A stretch of DNA of 64,000 nt, taken from the NCBI GenBank assembly GCA_933207985.1, contig OW240914.1, positions 202,592,395 to 202,656,394 on the forward strand, in the 5' to 3' direction. A program made the position numbers and the translations under genes. This document shows, piece by piece, positions 11,405 to 21,703 of the stretch. This DNA comes from Pelobates cultripes (taxonomy: Eukaryota; Chordata; Amphibia; Anura; Pelobatidae). The notes below the pieces were generated by a model. It ran no database searches and was not told the DNA's origin. It saw nothing but the letters and a program-made list of their open reading frames with translations. Every line of letters begins with the position of its first letter. Positions within the stretch are counted from its first letter, which is position 1.

Positions 11405-12049
11405 AAAGAACAGAGATAAAAGCTTTGCCAAATATAACCAATAGATAATAGATAGGTAGTCCAAATATAAATATAAAAATCTTAACTAAAAATAGATATT
11501 CCTTAGATCAAATAGTCTGTGCTTTGCTTGATCAGGAGCAATGTTCTTTCTCAGGGAGATCCAATAATATGAAAAGATAAAACAGATAAAAGACCAAATA
11601 GTGTAATATGTTCACTAGGGTATGACAAATGGTAGAAGATGGTAATGCACTCATGTTTTTTAGAGCTATAGCTAGCTCTAGTATAGAAAGCGTACAGCGG
11701 TATAATCCCCGCTTATGGGATATGGCGCAACCTTCTTTCTTTAAAGGTGTGTGGACCACTCAAATAATAAAAGGAGACAACCAATAGTGCTCTCTGATTA
11801 AAAATGGTATAGAAATAAAATAAGTATAAAATGGTACTCACAAGGATGGAGCAGACAGACTGTTCCTTGGTGATAGCATAGGTGGAATAATCCCCACCGC
11901 GGATTGCTTGGAGTCCAGGATAATAAAAATTCCAGGAATGAAATAAAATGTAAGGTGTATTATAAAGATGATTGGCACAATAAAAATACACAAATAAAAA
12001 TAACCATAAACGCGTTTCGCCTAAACGGCTTTGTCAATATGGAATAATA
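11405..12049 (-). mobile_element. retroposed hammerhead-bearing element (Penelope-like?)
   Basis: A perfect 14-bp TSD, TGGGTCCTCTAATT, flanks it (11391-11404 and 12050-12063), as expected of target-primed reverse transcription. Its minus-strand 5' end carries a degenerate type-I hammerhead (12004-12042). The body consists of about 190-bp units sharing an AATAGTG motif (11590, 11786) and ATAATCCCC (11702, 11888). Amphibian Penelope-like elements carry hammerheads in their terminal repeats, so a truncated or non-autonomous member is the best guess. No reverse transcriptase frame is present. Related to 18400-19070. Confidence 0.7.
12004..12042 (-). ncRNA. degenerate type-I hammerhead ribozyme motif
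   Basis: Read on the minus strand: stem I is CCATA pairing with TATGG at the far end; the core CUGAUGA is here TTGACAA; stem II is GCC-loop-GGC; then GAAA; a minimal stem III (ACGCGT); and a T at the cleavage position before stem I. Everything is in hammerhead order. Relative to the consensus core, C3 is T and G8 is A; both are catalytically important, so this copy is probably inactive. Confidence 0.7.
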
Positions 12050-12063
12050 TGGGTCCTCTAATT

Positions 12064-13066
12064 GTTGCCCTGGCTTACAGAGGGGAGACTTAGTTATCAA
12101 CTGATACCTGGGTCTCCTTGGTACCAGCAGGGATCTAATGACAGCATAGAGCATTACACAGTCCTTAAAATTATACATTGTTTGTCACCTGTGTTTCTTA
12201 TTCATTTTACATTACTGTCACCCCTTCTTAAAAAATAAAAATAAATTCATATAATTTTACACACATACGTTTCATAGCACACCCAGTAGAATAGATTAAG
12301 TTATTCAATCCGTCTTGGTCCAAAATCCCTAGTGGCTAATTGAGTGACAGCTGCTATGTGTGTGGGGATTGCAAAATAGCACTGTTTTCATAGGGGGCAA
12401 CATCTATAACCCAACGTCACGTCATTCTGTCTCGTGTGTGGTCAATAACTGAATCATTTTTAAAAACTGCTTAGCAGCCAACATTTATTTTAAAACAACA
12501 GTACTTTGTGGTGTACCAATAAGGTCATTTTTCCAACTGGGCTATTTTGGCCAACTCAGAAAATGTTGTTAACACACCCCAACTATCTGTTTTATTTAAT
12601 GCACCCTGTAAATATCTTTGGAACAATATTACCGTTAGTAAGCACTGGCAATACTTATGTTATTTTCTTGATAAATACACTATACTGCCTTGTGCATTTA
12701 TTTCATTACAGGGAGCAGTCCTGGGTCCTTGATGATGAGTGCAAGAGCTCATCAAGATGGCAGTTTAGTTATTGCTAAGGTGACAGTAATAATGTGCGTT
12801 ATTGGCCAGGATTTCTTCCATAGCCTAGAAGCAGATGGTCACATTCTTCTTCTTCTTTTTTTCTTTAAGGGTTTTCCTCTAATGCACTCAGCTTGTCTTC
12901 TTGAGAGAAATAGACAAGGTCAGCGTTAAAATGAGCTTTCAGCAGAGCAGCCTGCGCATTTAAACGCTTGCATGCAGGCTATATGTGATATGGTGGCGAA
13001 TTGGCTTTTGTGTTTGGATGTGTCATTCAGGCTGAAGATTTTAAGCAGTGTTACGAACAAAAAACA
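12064..13066. other. unique sequence
   Basis: No supported feature. Several overlapping short frames (12506-12929) lack domains. Confidence 0.3.
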
Positions 13067-13087
13067 CTCTCTCTCTCTCTCTCTCTC
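13067..13087. repeat. (CT)n microsatellite
   Basis: About ten CT dinucleotides. Confidence 0.9.
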
Positions 13088-13954
13088 ATTCACTAAGTTA
13101 CATGGGTAATGCTGAATTTGGCCTTGTGGTGATCCCCTGAGGCATGTTTGGAGTTTGATATCAGCTATAGAATGTAAAATCTATTTGTGTTTCTTAAACA
13201 ACTGGATTCAGGAAAAATAAAATCACAACACAACTTACCATATCGCAAAGGAAATGTTGGGTTGTCCCTGTGTTTTCAGGCCAACGTATGTGAAAAGTAT
13301 CCATGTAGCCGCACAGTAAGATTAAATGTTGTATATTATATTCTTTTCAAGTTGAACACGTAACCTTCCAGCAATTCTGTATACATGTGTTAAATTTCAT
13401 ATGCATAATGCAAATATGAATGCTAAACCGTAAAGCTCCACCGACAATCCTCATTGCTCCAGATTTTACTGCCAGGACAACATTCTGCCACCCTGCGTTT
13501 TTTATCAGAGATTCCATCCTCTTACAACATGCTAAAGCAAGTATTGTAGATCAAAGTTCAGCACTGTATTTTATCAACCAGTTGGGAAGGAGGTGTATGA
13601 ACACACTGAATGCCCAACAGGATTAGTTGCAGTCTGCAAAAAAAGTGTACAGTGGTCTGTATAATACATCTGCTTGATTGAAGTGCACTTACTGACATAC
13701 AGATACTACCTTTCTATTCTGGTTGCATTTTTAGAAAGCTATATTCCTAGAAATACAATCTGGCTCAGTAGCAGAACTACACGTAGAGTCTCCCAATGGG
13801 TATTGCTGAACAGTGGCCCGGTCAGGCACCGCAGATCCTCACACATATCAGCCTCTGCAAGCTGCACCCCAAGTAAGCCACCATTCTGCAGAAAAAAATG
13901 TATTCTAACAGGAGGGTGGCTGCAAAAATAAAAATTATGACTTGGTGTTTGTGC
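13088..13954. other. unique sequence
   Basis: No supported feature. Confidence 0.3.
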
Positions 13955-14308
13955 CAGTCTTTGTGTATCTGTGTGTCAGTGTGTGTATGTGCAAGTATAT
14001 ATATATATCTGTGTGCCAGTGTGTATCTGTGTGTCAGCATGTGTATCTGAGTATGTGAGTATATGCCAAAGTGTGTATCTATGTGTGCATTTATGTCAGT
14101 GTGTGTATCTCAGTGTGTATACCAGTGTGTGTATCTGTGTGTTAAGTTGTGCATATGTGTCACTGTGTGTATGTGAGTGTGTGTATCTGTATGTCAGTGT
14201 GTGTATGTGCATCAAGGTGTATGCATGTGTCAGTTTGTGTATGTATATTAATGTGTGTGTATGTGTCAGTGTGTTTATATCTGTGTATCTGTGTGTTAAT
14301 GTGTGTGT
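13955..14308. repeat. GT-rich minisatellite, unit about 20 bp
   Basis: Tandem variants of GTGTGTATCTGTGTGTCAGT. Long frames on both strands through it (repeats of VCVCVS or THTHT) are artefacts of the repeat. A mariner-type element starts at its right edge. Confidence 0.9.
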
Positions 14309-14355
14309 ACAGTTGTGCTCAAATGTTTGCATACCTTTGGAGAATCGTTAATGTA

Positions 14356-15931
14356 CACTGAACAAAATTATAAATGCTACACTTTTGTTTTTGCCCCCAT
14401 TTTTCATGAGCTGAACTCAAAGATCAAAGACTTTTTCAATGTACACAAAAGGCCTATTTCTCTCAAATATTGTTCACAAATCTGTCTAAATCTGTGTTAG
14501 TGAGCACTTCTCCTTTGCTGAAATTATCCATCCACCTCACAGGTGTGGCATATCAAGATGCTGATTAGACAGCATGATTATTGCACAGGTGTGCCTTAGG
14601 CTGGCCACAATAGAAGGCCACTCTAAAATGTGCAGTTTTACTGTATTGGGAAGGTCCGGGGGGGGAGGGGGTCCGAAAACCAGTCAGTATCTGGTATGAC
14701 CACCATTTACCTCACGCAGTGCAACACATCTCGTTTGCATAGCGTTAATCAGGTTAATTGTGGAATGTTGGTCCACTCCTCTTCATTTGCTGTGCGACGT
14801 TGCTGGATATTGGCAGGACCTGGAACACGCTGTCATATACGCCGATCCAGAGCATACCAAACATGCTCAATGGGTGACATGTCTGGTGAGTATGCTGGCC
14901 ATGCAAGAACTGGGGTGTTTTCAGCTTCCAGAAATTGTATACATATCATTGTAACATGGGGCGGTGCATTATCATGCTGCAACATGAGGTGATGGTCGTG
15001 GATTAATGGCACAACAACGGGCCTCAGGATCTTGTCATGGTATCTCTGTGCATTCACAATGCCATAAATAAAATGCACCTGTGTTTGTTGTCCATAAAAT
15101 ACGCCTGCCCATACCATAACCCCACCATCACCATGGGCCACTCGATCCACAAACGTTGACATCAGCAAATCGCTCACCCACACAACGCCGTACACGCTGT
15201 TTGCCATCAGCCCTGTACAGTGAAAACTGGGATTCATCCATGAAGACACCATCGAATGTGAGCATTTGCCCACTCAAGTCGGTTACAACCACGAACAGCA
15301 GTCAGGCCGAGACCCCGATGAGGACGACAAGCATGCAGATGAGCTTCCCTGAGATGGTTTTTAACAGTTTGTGCAGAAACTCTTTGGCTATGCTAATGGA
15401 TTGTTGCAGCAGCTGGAGGTGAAGATGCTGGATGTGGAGGTCCTGGGCTGGTATGGTTACATGTGGTCTGCAGTTGTGAGGCCGGTTGGATGTACTGCCA
15501 AATTCTCTGAAACGCCTTTGGAGACTGCTTATGGTAGAGAAATGAACATTCAAGTCACGGCAAAAGCTCTGGTGGACATTCCTACAATAGCACGCTCCCT
15601 CAAAACTTGCGACATCTGTGGCATTGTGCTGTGTGATAAAACTGCACATTTTAGCGTGGCCTTTTATTGTGGCCACCCTAAGGCACAACATTGCAATAAT
15701 CATGCTGTCTAATCAGCATCTGGATATGCCACACATATGAGGTGGATGGATTATCTCTGAAAAGGAGAAGTGCTCACTAAAACAGATTTAGACAGATTTG
15801 TGAACAATATTTGAGAGAAATAGGCCTTTTGTCTGCATAGAAAAAGTCTTCGATCTTTGAGTTCAGCTCATGGAAAATAAGGGAAAATAAGGGCAAAAAC
15901 AAAAGTGTTGCATTTATAATTTTGTTCAGTG
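14356..15931 (-). mobile_element. Tc1-family transposon, nested copy
   Basis: The ends CACTGAACAAAATTATA and its inverse TATAATTTTGTTCAGTG are flanked by TA (14354-14355 and 15932-15933). About 1.58 kb, near full length. Same family as 3512-4800, which helps define what that copy lost. Confidence 0.95.
14684..15624 (-). pseudogene. Tc1 transposase pseudogene (nested copy)
   Basis: The expected ATG reads from 15624 downwards (MPQMSQVL start). The DNA-binding part is readable with shifts (LNVHFSTISSLQRRFREFGS; SNRPHNCRPHVT). In the catalytic core, MDESQFSLY replaces the usual TDESRF context but keeps the Asp; the second Asp (LQHDNAPPHV) and the Glu (SPDMSPIEHVW) are visible in one frame (15273-14833). 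An in-frame stop follows DRRI, and the C-terminal part continues as fragments to a terminal GGHTRY-like end near 14684. Inactive. Confidence 0.9.
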
Positions 15932-16104
15932 TATCTACCATTTTTAAAGAACACATGAGTGAGCAGGCAAAACACATTTCTTTTATTTCTTATGGGATTC
16001 ATATTCAACTGTAGGTAATAACAGAATGGCACAATCTTAAAAAAAAATATGGCAACAAAGAAAAAAAATTAAATGACCCCCGTTCAAAAGTCAACCCTTA
16101 CTTC

Positions 16105-17147
16105 TTCATATTGTGTATGGCCTCCATTAGCATCAATGACAGCGTGCAGACATTTGTAATAGTTGTCTACGAGGCTCTTAATTCTTGCCGGTGGCATAGC
16201 TGCCCATTCGTCTTGGAAAAATGCCTCCAGGTCATGCAAAGTCTTTGGTCGCCTTGCATGATCCGCATGTTTGAGATTTCCCCACAGTGGCTGGATGACA
16301 TTAAGGTCAGGAGACTGTGATGGTCACTCCAAAAAATTCACCTTACTCTGCTGTAACCACTGGAGGGTCAACTAGGTTGTGTGCTTAGGGTCATTGTCAT
16401 GCTGGAAAGTTCAAGAGTGTCCCATGCGCAACCTTCGTGCAGAAGAATGCAAATTGTATGCCAGTATTCTCTGATAATATGCTGCATTAATAGTGCCATC
16501 AATTTTCACAAGATTCTCCGTGCCTTTAGAGCTCACCCCCATCCCCCTCCCACCCCCCCCCCAAAAAAATAAGTGAGCCACCAGTGTGCTTCACAGAAGG
16601 GATGGTATTCTTTTTACTATAGGCCTTGTTAACCCCTCTCCAAACATAGCACTTATGGTTGTCACCATAAAGCTCTATTTTGGTCTCATCACTCCAAATT
16701 ACACTGTGCCAGAGCTGTGAGGCATATCAAGGTGTTGTCAGGCATATTGTTGCCAGGCTTTTTTTTGTGGCATTGGCACCATAAAGGCTTCTTTCTGGAA
16801 ACTCGACCATGCAGCTTATTTTTGTTCAAATATCATTATATTGTGCTCCTTGAAACAACCACACTGTCTTTTTCCAGAGCAGCCTGTATTTCGACTGGGT
16901 TTACCTGTGGGTTTTTCTTTGTATCCCGAACATTTCTTCTGGCAGTTGTGACTGAAATTTTTCTTGGTCTATCTGACCTTGGCTTGGTATCAAGAGATCC
17001 CTGAATTTTCCACTTCTTAATAAGTGATTAAAGAGTACTGACTGGCATTTCTAATATCTTTGGATATCTTTTTATGTATTTTCCATCTTTATAAAGTTCC
17101 CTTACCTTGTTACGCAGGTCTTTTGACAGTTCTTTTCTGCTCCTCAT
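16105..17147 (-). pseudogene. mariner/Tc1 transposase pseudogene (host element)
   Basis: The minus-strand ATG at 17147 starts MRSRKELSKDLRNKV, followed by VRELYKDGKYIK and KPRSDRPRKISV blocks that are typical of the N-terminal DNA-binding domain of this family. Frameshifts and stops interrupt the rest, and a C-run (16545-16562) breaks the middle. The encoded enzyme would have acted in cut-and-paste transposition at TA; this copy is dead. Confidence 0.85.
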
Positions 17148-17348
17148 TGCTCAGCATCTAGCCTGCTCAGTGCATCCACTTGAGAGCTAACAAACTCATT
17201 GACTATTTATACACAGATACTAATTGCAATTTAAAAAGCCATAGGTGTGGGAAATTAATCTTTAATTGACATTTAACCTGTGTGTCACCTTGTGCATCTA
17301 TAACAAGGCCAAACATTCTAAAAAGGAGCCAAACAACTATGTGATAAT

Positions 17349-18350
17349 TAAACAGATAGGGAGAAGAGACAGCGCTGGTTAACCAAACGGCAGCAACCCT
17401 TTAAAGGGAATCCCTCCGGTAAGGAAACCAAGTGCATTTAAACCTCAATCGGTAGTTTCCTCCCGAACCGCCAGAGCCTAGTGAATATAGCCCTCCGTTC
17501 GGTAGTTATGGTAGACAAATCCCAGTGTAATTCCAATAGTGTCCCTGGATAATTCCCTCAGTAAAACACACGAACTCCCAAACAGCATACGTAGTCAGAA
17601 GAAGGGTACAAAGATGAACAAAAGATTTATTGACAGGCATGCTCTTTTTATGGGATTCTGCCCATGCAAGGGAGCCTCCCATATAGTTAACTGTACATCC
17701 AATCCTAACAATATACATATTGTACATCTCCTCCCCTCAGATAACCATTAAACATAATTAAAACGTAACAGAATTTCCCCAAAGTTTGGATGTACCCCAA
17801 GGACAAGATAGCTGTTCTCTGGGGGACCAACATATAAAAAACTCAGTCCATTCGGTTCAGCCGTTCGGGAGATATCGGACTTAGAAGTTTTGACAGACTG
17901 CACGGGCAAAGTAGCCAAAAACAGTTCCATGAATTCTGGCCCTGCAGTTGGTCTTAGGTCGCATGAAAAACCTCCCGAATGGCCGGCCATCCAGCTACCA
18001 TCCTTGGTTCGCTTGATTCCCCATCTGTTATTAAGTCTTTCTACCGAACGCCCGGTCGTTTGGTAGTTTTAAAGGGGTTTTACCGAAGGTATGGAGGATT
18101 CAGCGGTGTTCGCCTATTTGAGTGTCCGTTTTCAGTTCCAGACACTCGACGGCAAACACCGCTGTTCGGGAGCTAAAATGGCCGCGAACACGTGGAAGTC
18201 CCGAAATGACGGTGGGGCATGCTGTTCGTGCAGAACTTCTGTCGAACGGAATCCAGCAAGTAGGGAGGTAAATTATGTATAATGGGCAACAGGGTGGTCT
18301 TGATTCGGTAGGTTTACCTACCGAATGCCATAGGGAAAATTGCTATCAAA
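17349..18350 (-). repeat. probable solo LTR, CpG/CGAAC-rich
   Basis: On the minus strand a TATA-like CATAAAAAGAGC (17652-17641) is followed about 10 bp on by AATAAA (17631-17626) and a T-rich tract, the usual promoter/poly(A) arrangement of an LTR. The rest is rich in TTCGGTA and CCGAAC motifs, including a palindrome (ATTCGGTAGGT and complement, 18303-18326). No gag or pol frame is present. Exact ends and TSD could not be fixed; it abuts the truncated mariner element. Confidence 0.5.
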
Positions 18351-18399
18351 AAAAGGGAATACAGATTGTCAATTTACAGCATAAGAGGGGCATTTATTC

Positions 18400-19070
18400 A
18401 CACCTCCAAACCCTTTTAGAACAAGACAAATAAAAACAAAAATAAAAACAAGGGCTGCGCCACAGAAAATAGTGTCCAATTGCAGTAAAATATAAGAGCA
18501 AGTCCAGCCTAGGTATCCTCACTGTCGTCTTAAAGCGCTGTGTACAGGGGCAAGGTCTTCGGGCGTTTTTTATAGTTCCACTTTTATGAAAGAAAAAAGA
18601 AGAGGGACAACCAATAGTGCAATATGTATAGCTCAAATAAAAACACTTGGTAAAATAATGGTAGAGAACTCACATTTATAAGAGCTATATCCAGCTCTAG
18701 AGTAAAGCGTGTACAGCAATATAATCCCCGCTTATGGGATATATGGTGAGTACCTCTCCGTCACTGGTGTCCAATACTCAAAAGAAAGGAGATAGAAGAG
18801 ACAGCCAATAGTGCTCCCTGTTTAACAGTTTCAGTGGTAGTTAATTAAATTGGTACTTACAAGTGAAGAACAGACCTACTGCTCTTTGATGTCAGCGTTG
18901 GTGGAATGATCCCCACCTAGGATTTCTTGGGGTACAGGTAACTTCCAGGGGTTATAAAACCAGGGTAGTAAAAAACAGGATAAAAAGCAGGATAATAAAA
19001 AGCCAGGATATAGTAAAAAATAACGTGTATATAAAAAAAAGATAATTGGTACAAACAAATAACCAAAAAA
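18400..19070 (-). repeat. tandem-unit repeat related to 11405-12049
   Basis: About 190-bp units share CAATAGTGC (18610, 18801), ATAATCCCCGC (18720; GATCCCCACC at 18908) and GAGCTATAT blocks with the element at 11405-12049, in the same order and orientation. The terminal hammerhead is missing here, and no TSD was found. Confidence 0.6.
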
Positions 19071-19731
19071 CCTTTAATTCATAAATACACAGTATAAAAT
19101 TTCCATAATGGTCATGCCTAGTAACTATTTAGACTCAATTGTTTGAGATTTCTACTATTTTCACCAAGGGGATTGGCCCTGCCCAAGAGTGGCTGACAAC
19201 GAAATGGGTAGGTGGGATGCTCCAAAAGAAGTGATGTGTGGATTGGAATGGACAATGGAGCTAAACGTTGATTCTTTCTGCCTGGCTACAAGCTGCTATT
19301 CATGGAGGTCCATGGTAAAGTCAAAGGTAAAGGCTAGGTTATACTGAAAAAAAAAATGCTTTTAATCCTGACAAAAATGCTGTATTCTGATATTCTGAGG
19401 ATATAAGTAAAACTCTCATTGCTGGGTATACTGAAATATTCTTATCTATACATCATCATGTGCAAATTATTGTATCTGGAAAATAAGTATTTATATGTTC
19501 TCAAACTGTTGTTTTGCTGCCTCAGAATGAATGTTTTCCAATTAATTATTGCACAAAATTGCTGTGTCTGCATGTAGAACATACAATAAACACATTCATT
19601 ATCCATGCTTAAAACAGGGCTATGTGCAACATTTCTTTTCTTTCGTTGACAATGCAAATGGGTTTTCTCTTTGATATACAATGACTAGTTGTTTGAAAAA
19701 CCCATTGTTGGACATTTAATTATTTTAATTC
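19071..19731. other. unique sequence
   Basis: No supported feature. Confidence 0.3.
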
Positions 19732-19737
19732 TATATA

Positions 19738-19787
<50 letters not shown>
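19732..19787. repeat. (TA)n microsatellite
   Basis: Alternating TA with one GT interruption, running to the TA target of the next Tc1 element. Confidence 0.9.
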
Positions 19788-19790
<3 letters not shown>

Positions 19791-21650
19791 TGCTCAAAAA
19801 AATAAAGGGAACACTTAAACAACACAATGTAACTCCAAGTCAATCACACTTCTGTGAAATCAAACTGTCCACTTAGGAATCAACACTGAGTGACAATCAA
19901 TTTCACATGCTGTTGTGCAAATGGGATAGACAACAGGTGGAAATTATAGGCAATTAGCAAGACACCCCCAATAATGGAGTGTGGGTTGTAGACTCCGTCT
20001 CATGCTACCACTAGAGTGAAAGCACGGCCAGCATTCAAAAGTGACCAAAACATCAGACAGGAAGCATAGGAACTCAGAAGTGGTCTGTGGTTACCACCTG
20101 CAGAACCACTCCATTATTGGGGGTGTCTTGCTAATTGCCTATAATTTCCACCTGTTGTCTATCCCATTTGCACAACAGCATGTGAAATTGATTGTAACTC
20201 CAAGTCAATCACACTTCTGTGAAATCAAACTGTCCACTTAGGAATCAACAATGAGTGACAATCAATTTCACATGCTGTTGTGCAAATGGGATAGACAACA
20301 GGTGGAAATTATAGGCAATTAGCAAGACACCCCCAATAATGGAGTGGTTCTGCAGGTGGTAACCACAGACCACTTCTCAGTTCCTATGCTTCCTGTGGCT
20401 CAGGTAGTGCAGCCCCTCCAGGATGGCACATCATTGCGAGCTGTGGCAAGGTTTGGTGTGTCTGTCAGCGTAGTGTCCAGAGCATGGAGGCGCTACCAGG
20501 AGACAGGCCAGTACATCAGGAGACGTAGAGGAGGCCGTAGGAGGGCAACAACCCAGCAGCAGGACCGCTACCTCCGCCTTTGTGCAAGGAGGAACAGGAG
20601 GAACACTGCCAGTTGCCTGCAAAATGACCTCCAGCAGGCCACAAATGTGCATGTGTCTGCTCAAAGGTTCAGTAACAGACTCCATGAGGGTGGTATGAGG
20701 GTCCGACGTCCACAGGTGGGGGTTGTGCTTAGAGGCCAACACCATGCAGGACGTTTGGCATTTGTCCGAGAACACCAAGATTGGCAAATTCGCCACTGGC
20801 GCCCTGTGCTCTTCACAGATGAAAGCAGGTTCACACTGAGCACATGTGATAGACGTGACAGAATCTGGAGACACCGTGGAGAACGTTCTGCTGCCTGCAA
20901 CATCCTCCAGCATGACCGGTTTGGAAGTGGGTCAGTAATGGTGTGGGGTGGCATTTCTTTGGGGGGCTGCACATCCATTCATATGCTCACCAGAGGTAGC
21001 CTGACTGCCATTAAGTACCGAGATGAGATCCTCTGACCCCTTGTGAGACAATATGCTGGTGCGGTTGGCCCTGGGTTCCTCCTAATGCAAGACAATGCTA
21101 GACCTCATGTGGCTGGAGTGTGTCAGCAGTTCCTGCAAGACAAAGGCATTAATGTCATGGACTGGCCAACCCATTCCCCAGACCTGAATCCAATTGAGCA
21201 CATCTGGGACATCATGTCTCGCTCCATCCACCAACATCACGTTGCACCACAGACTGTCCAGGAGTTGGCAAAAGCTTTAGTCCAGGTCTGGGAGGAGATC
21301 CCTCAGGAGACCATCCGCCACCTCATCAGGAGTATGTACAGGCATTGTAGGGAGGTCATACAGGCACGTGGAGGCCACACACACTACTGAGCCTCATTTT
21401 GACTTGTTTTAAGGACATTACATCAAAGTTGGATCAGCCTGTAGTGTGTTTTTCCACTTTAATTTTGAGTGTGACTCCAAATCCAGGCCTCCATGGGTTG
21501 AAAAATTTGATTTCCATTTTTTAATTTGTGTGTGATTTTGTTGTCAGCACATTCAACTATGTAAAGAACAAAGTATTTCAGAAGAATATTTAATTCATTC
21601 AGATCTAGGATGTGTTATTTTTGTGTCCCCTTTATTTTTTTTGGAGCAGT
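19788..21650 (+). mobile_element. Tc1-family transposon, copy B, internally rearranged
   Basis: Same terminal sequence as copy A (CACTGCTCAAAAAAATAAAG); the right end lacks its final G. It is about 300 bp longer than copy A because the leader is present three times: forward (19788-19977), inverted and carrying the coding start (19978 to about 20195), then forward again (from about 20192). The coding start (GAGACGGAGTC region) is missing from its normal place and sits only in the inverted segment. Confidence 0.93.
20344..21390 (+). pseudogene. Tc1 transposase pseudogene (copy B), one stop
   Basis: A single frame runs from 20344 to 21390, broken only by TGA at 21034-21036 (an AGA codon in copy A). 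The N-terminal MRRSLQPTQ segment is deleted, but the join keeps frame, so leader sequence is fused to [13 protein letters not shown]. The DNA-binding helices and all three catalytic residues are present: FTDESRF, LMQDNARPHV and SPDLNPIEHIWD. It is the best preserved transposase in the window, but the stop and altered N terminus should make it non-functional. Confidence 0.9.
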
Positions 21651-21703
21651 ATATATATAGATATATAGCTAGATAGATAGATAGATAAATAGATAGATAC
21701 ATA
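21651..21703. repeat. (TA)n/(GATA)n microsatellite
   Basis: TA and GATA units fill the whole gap between two Tc1 elements. Confidence 0.9.

Larger units (their letters stand above)
14310..17348 (-). mobile_element. mariner-type element split by a nested Tc1, 3' end lost
   Basis: The left end, CAGTTGTGCTCAAATGTTTG after TA 14308-14309, belongs to the host element. The host sequence breaks off at 14355 and resumes at 15934 (CTACCATTTTTAAAG), so the Tc1 at 14356-15931 is inserted in it. The host then runs antisense through a transposase pseudogene and its leader to about 17348, where it is cut off; the right terminal repeat is not seen. Confidence 0.85.

Noticed and set aside
13971..14351. Long open frames on both strands with VCVCV or THTHT peptides
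   Set aside because: Produced by the GT minisatellite; no start context, domain or non-repetitive sequence.
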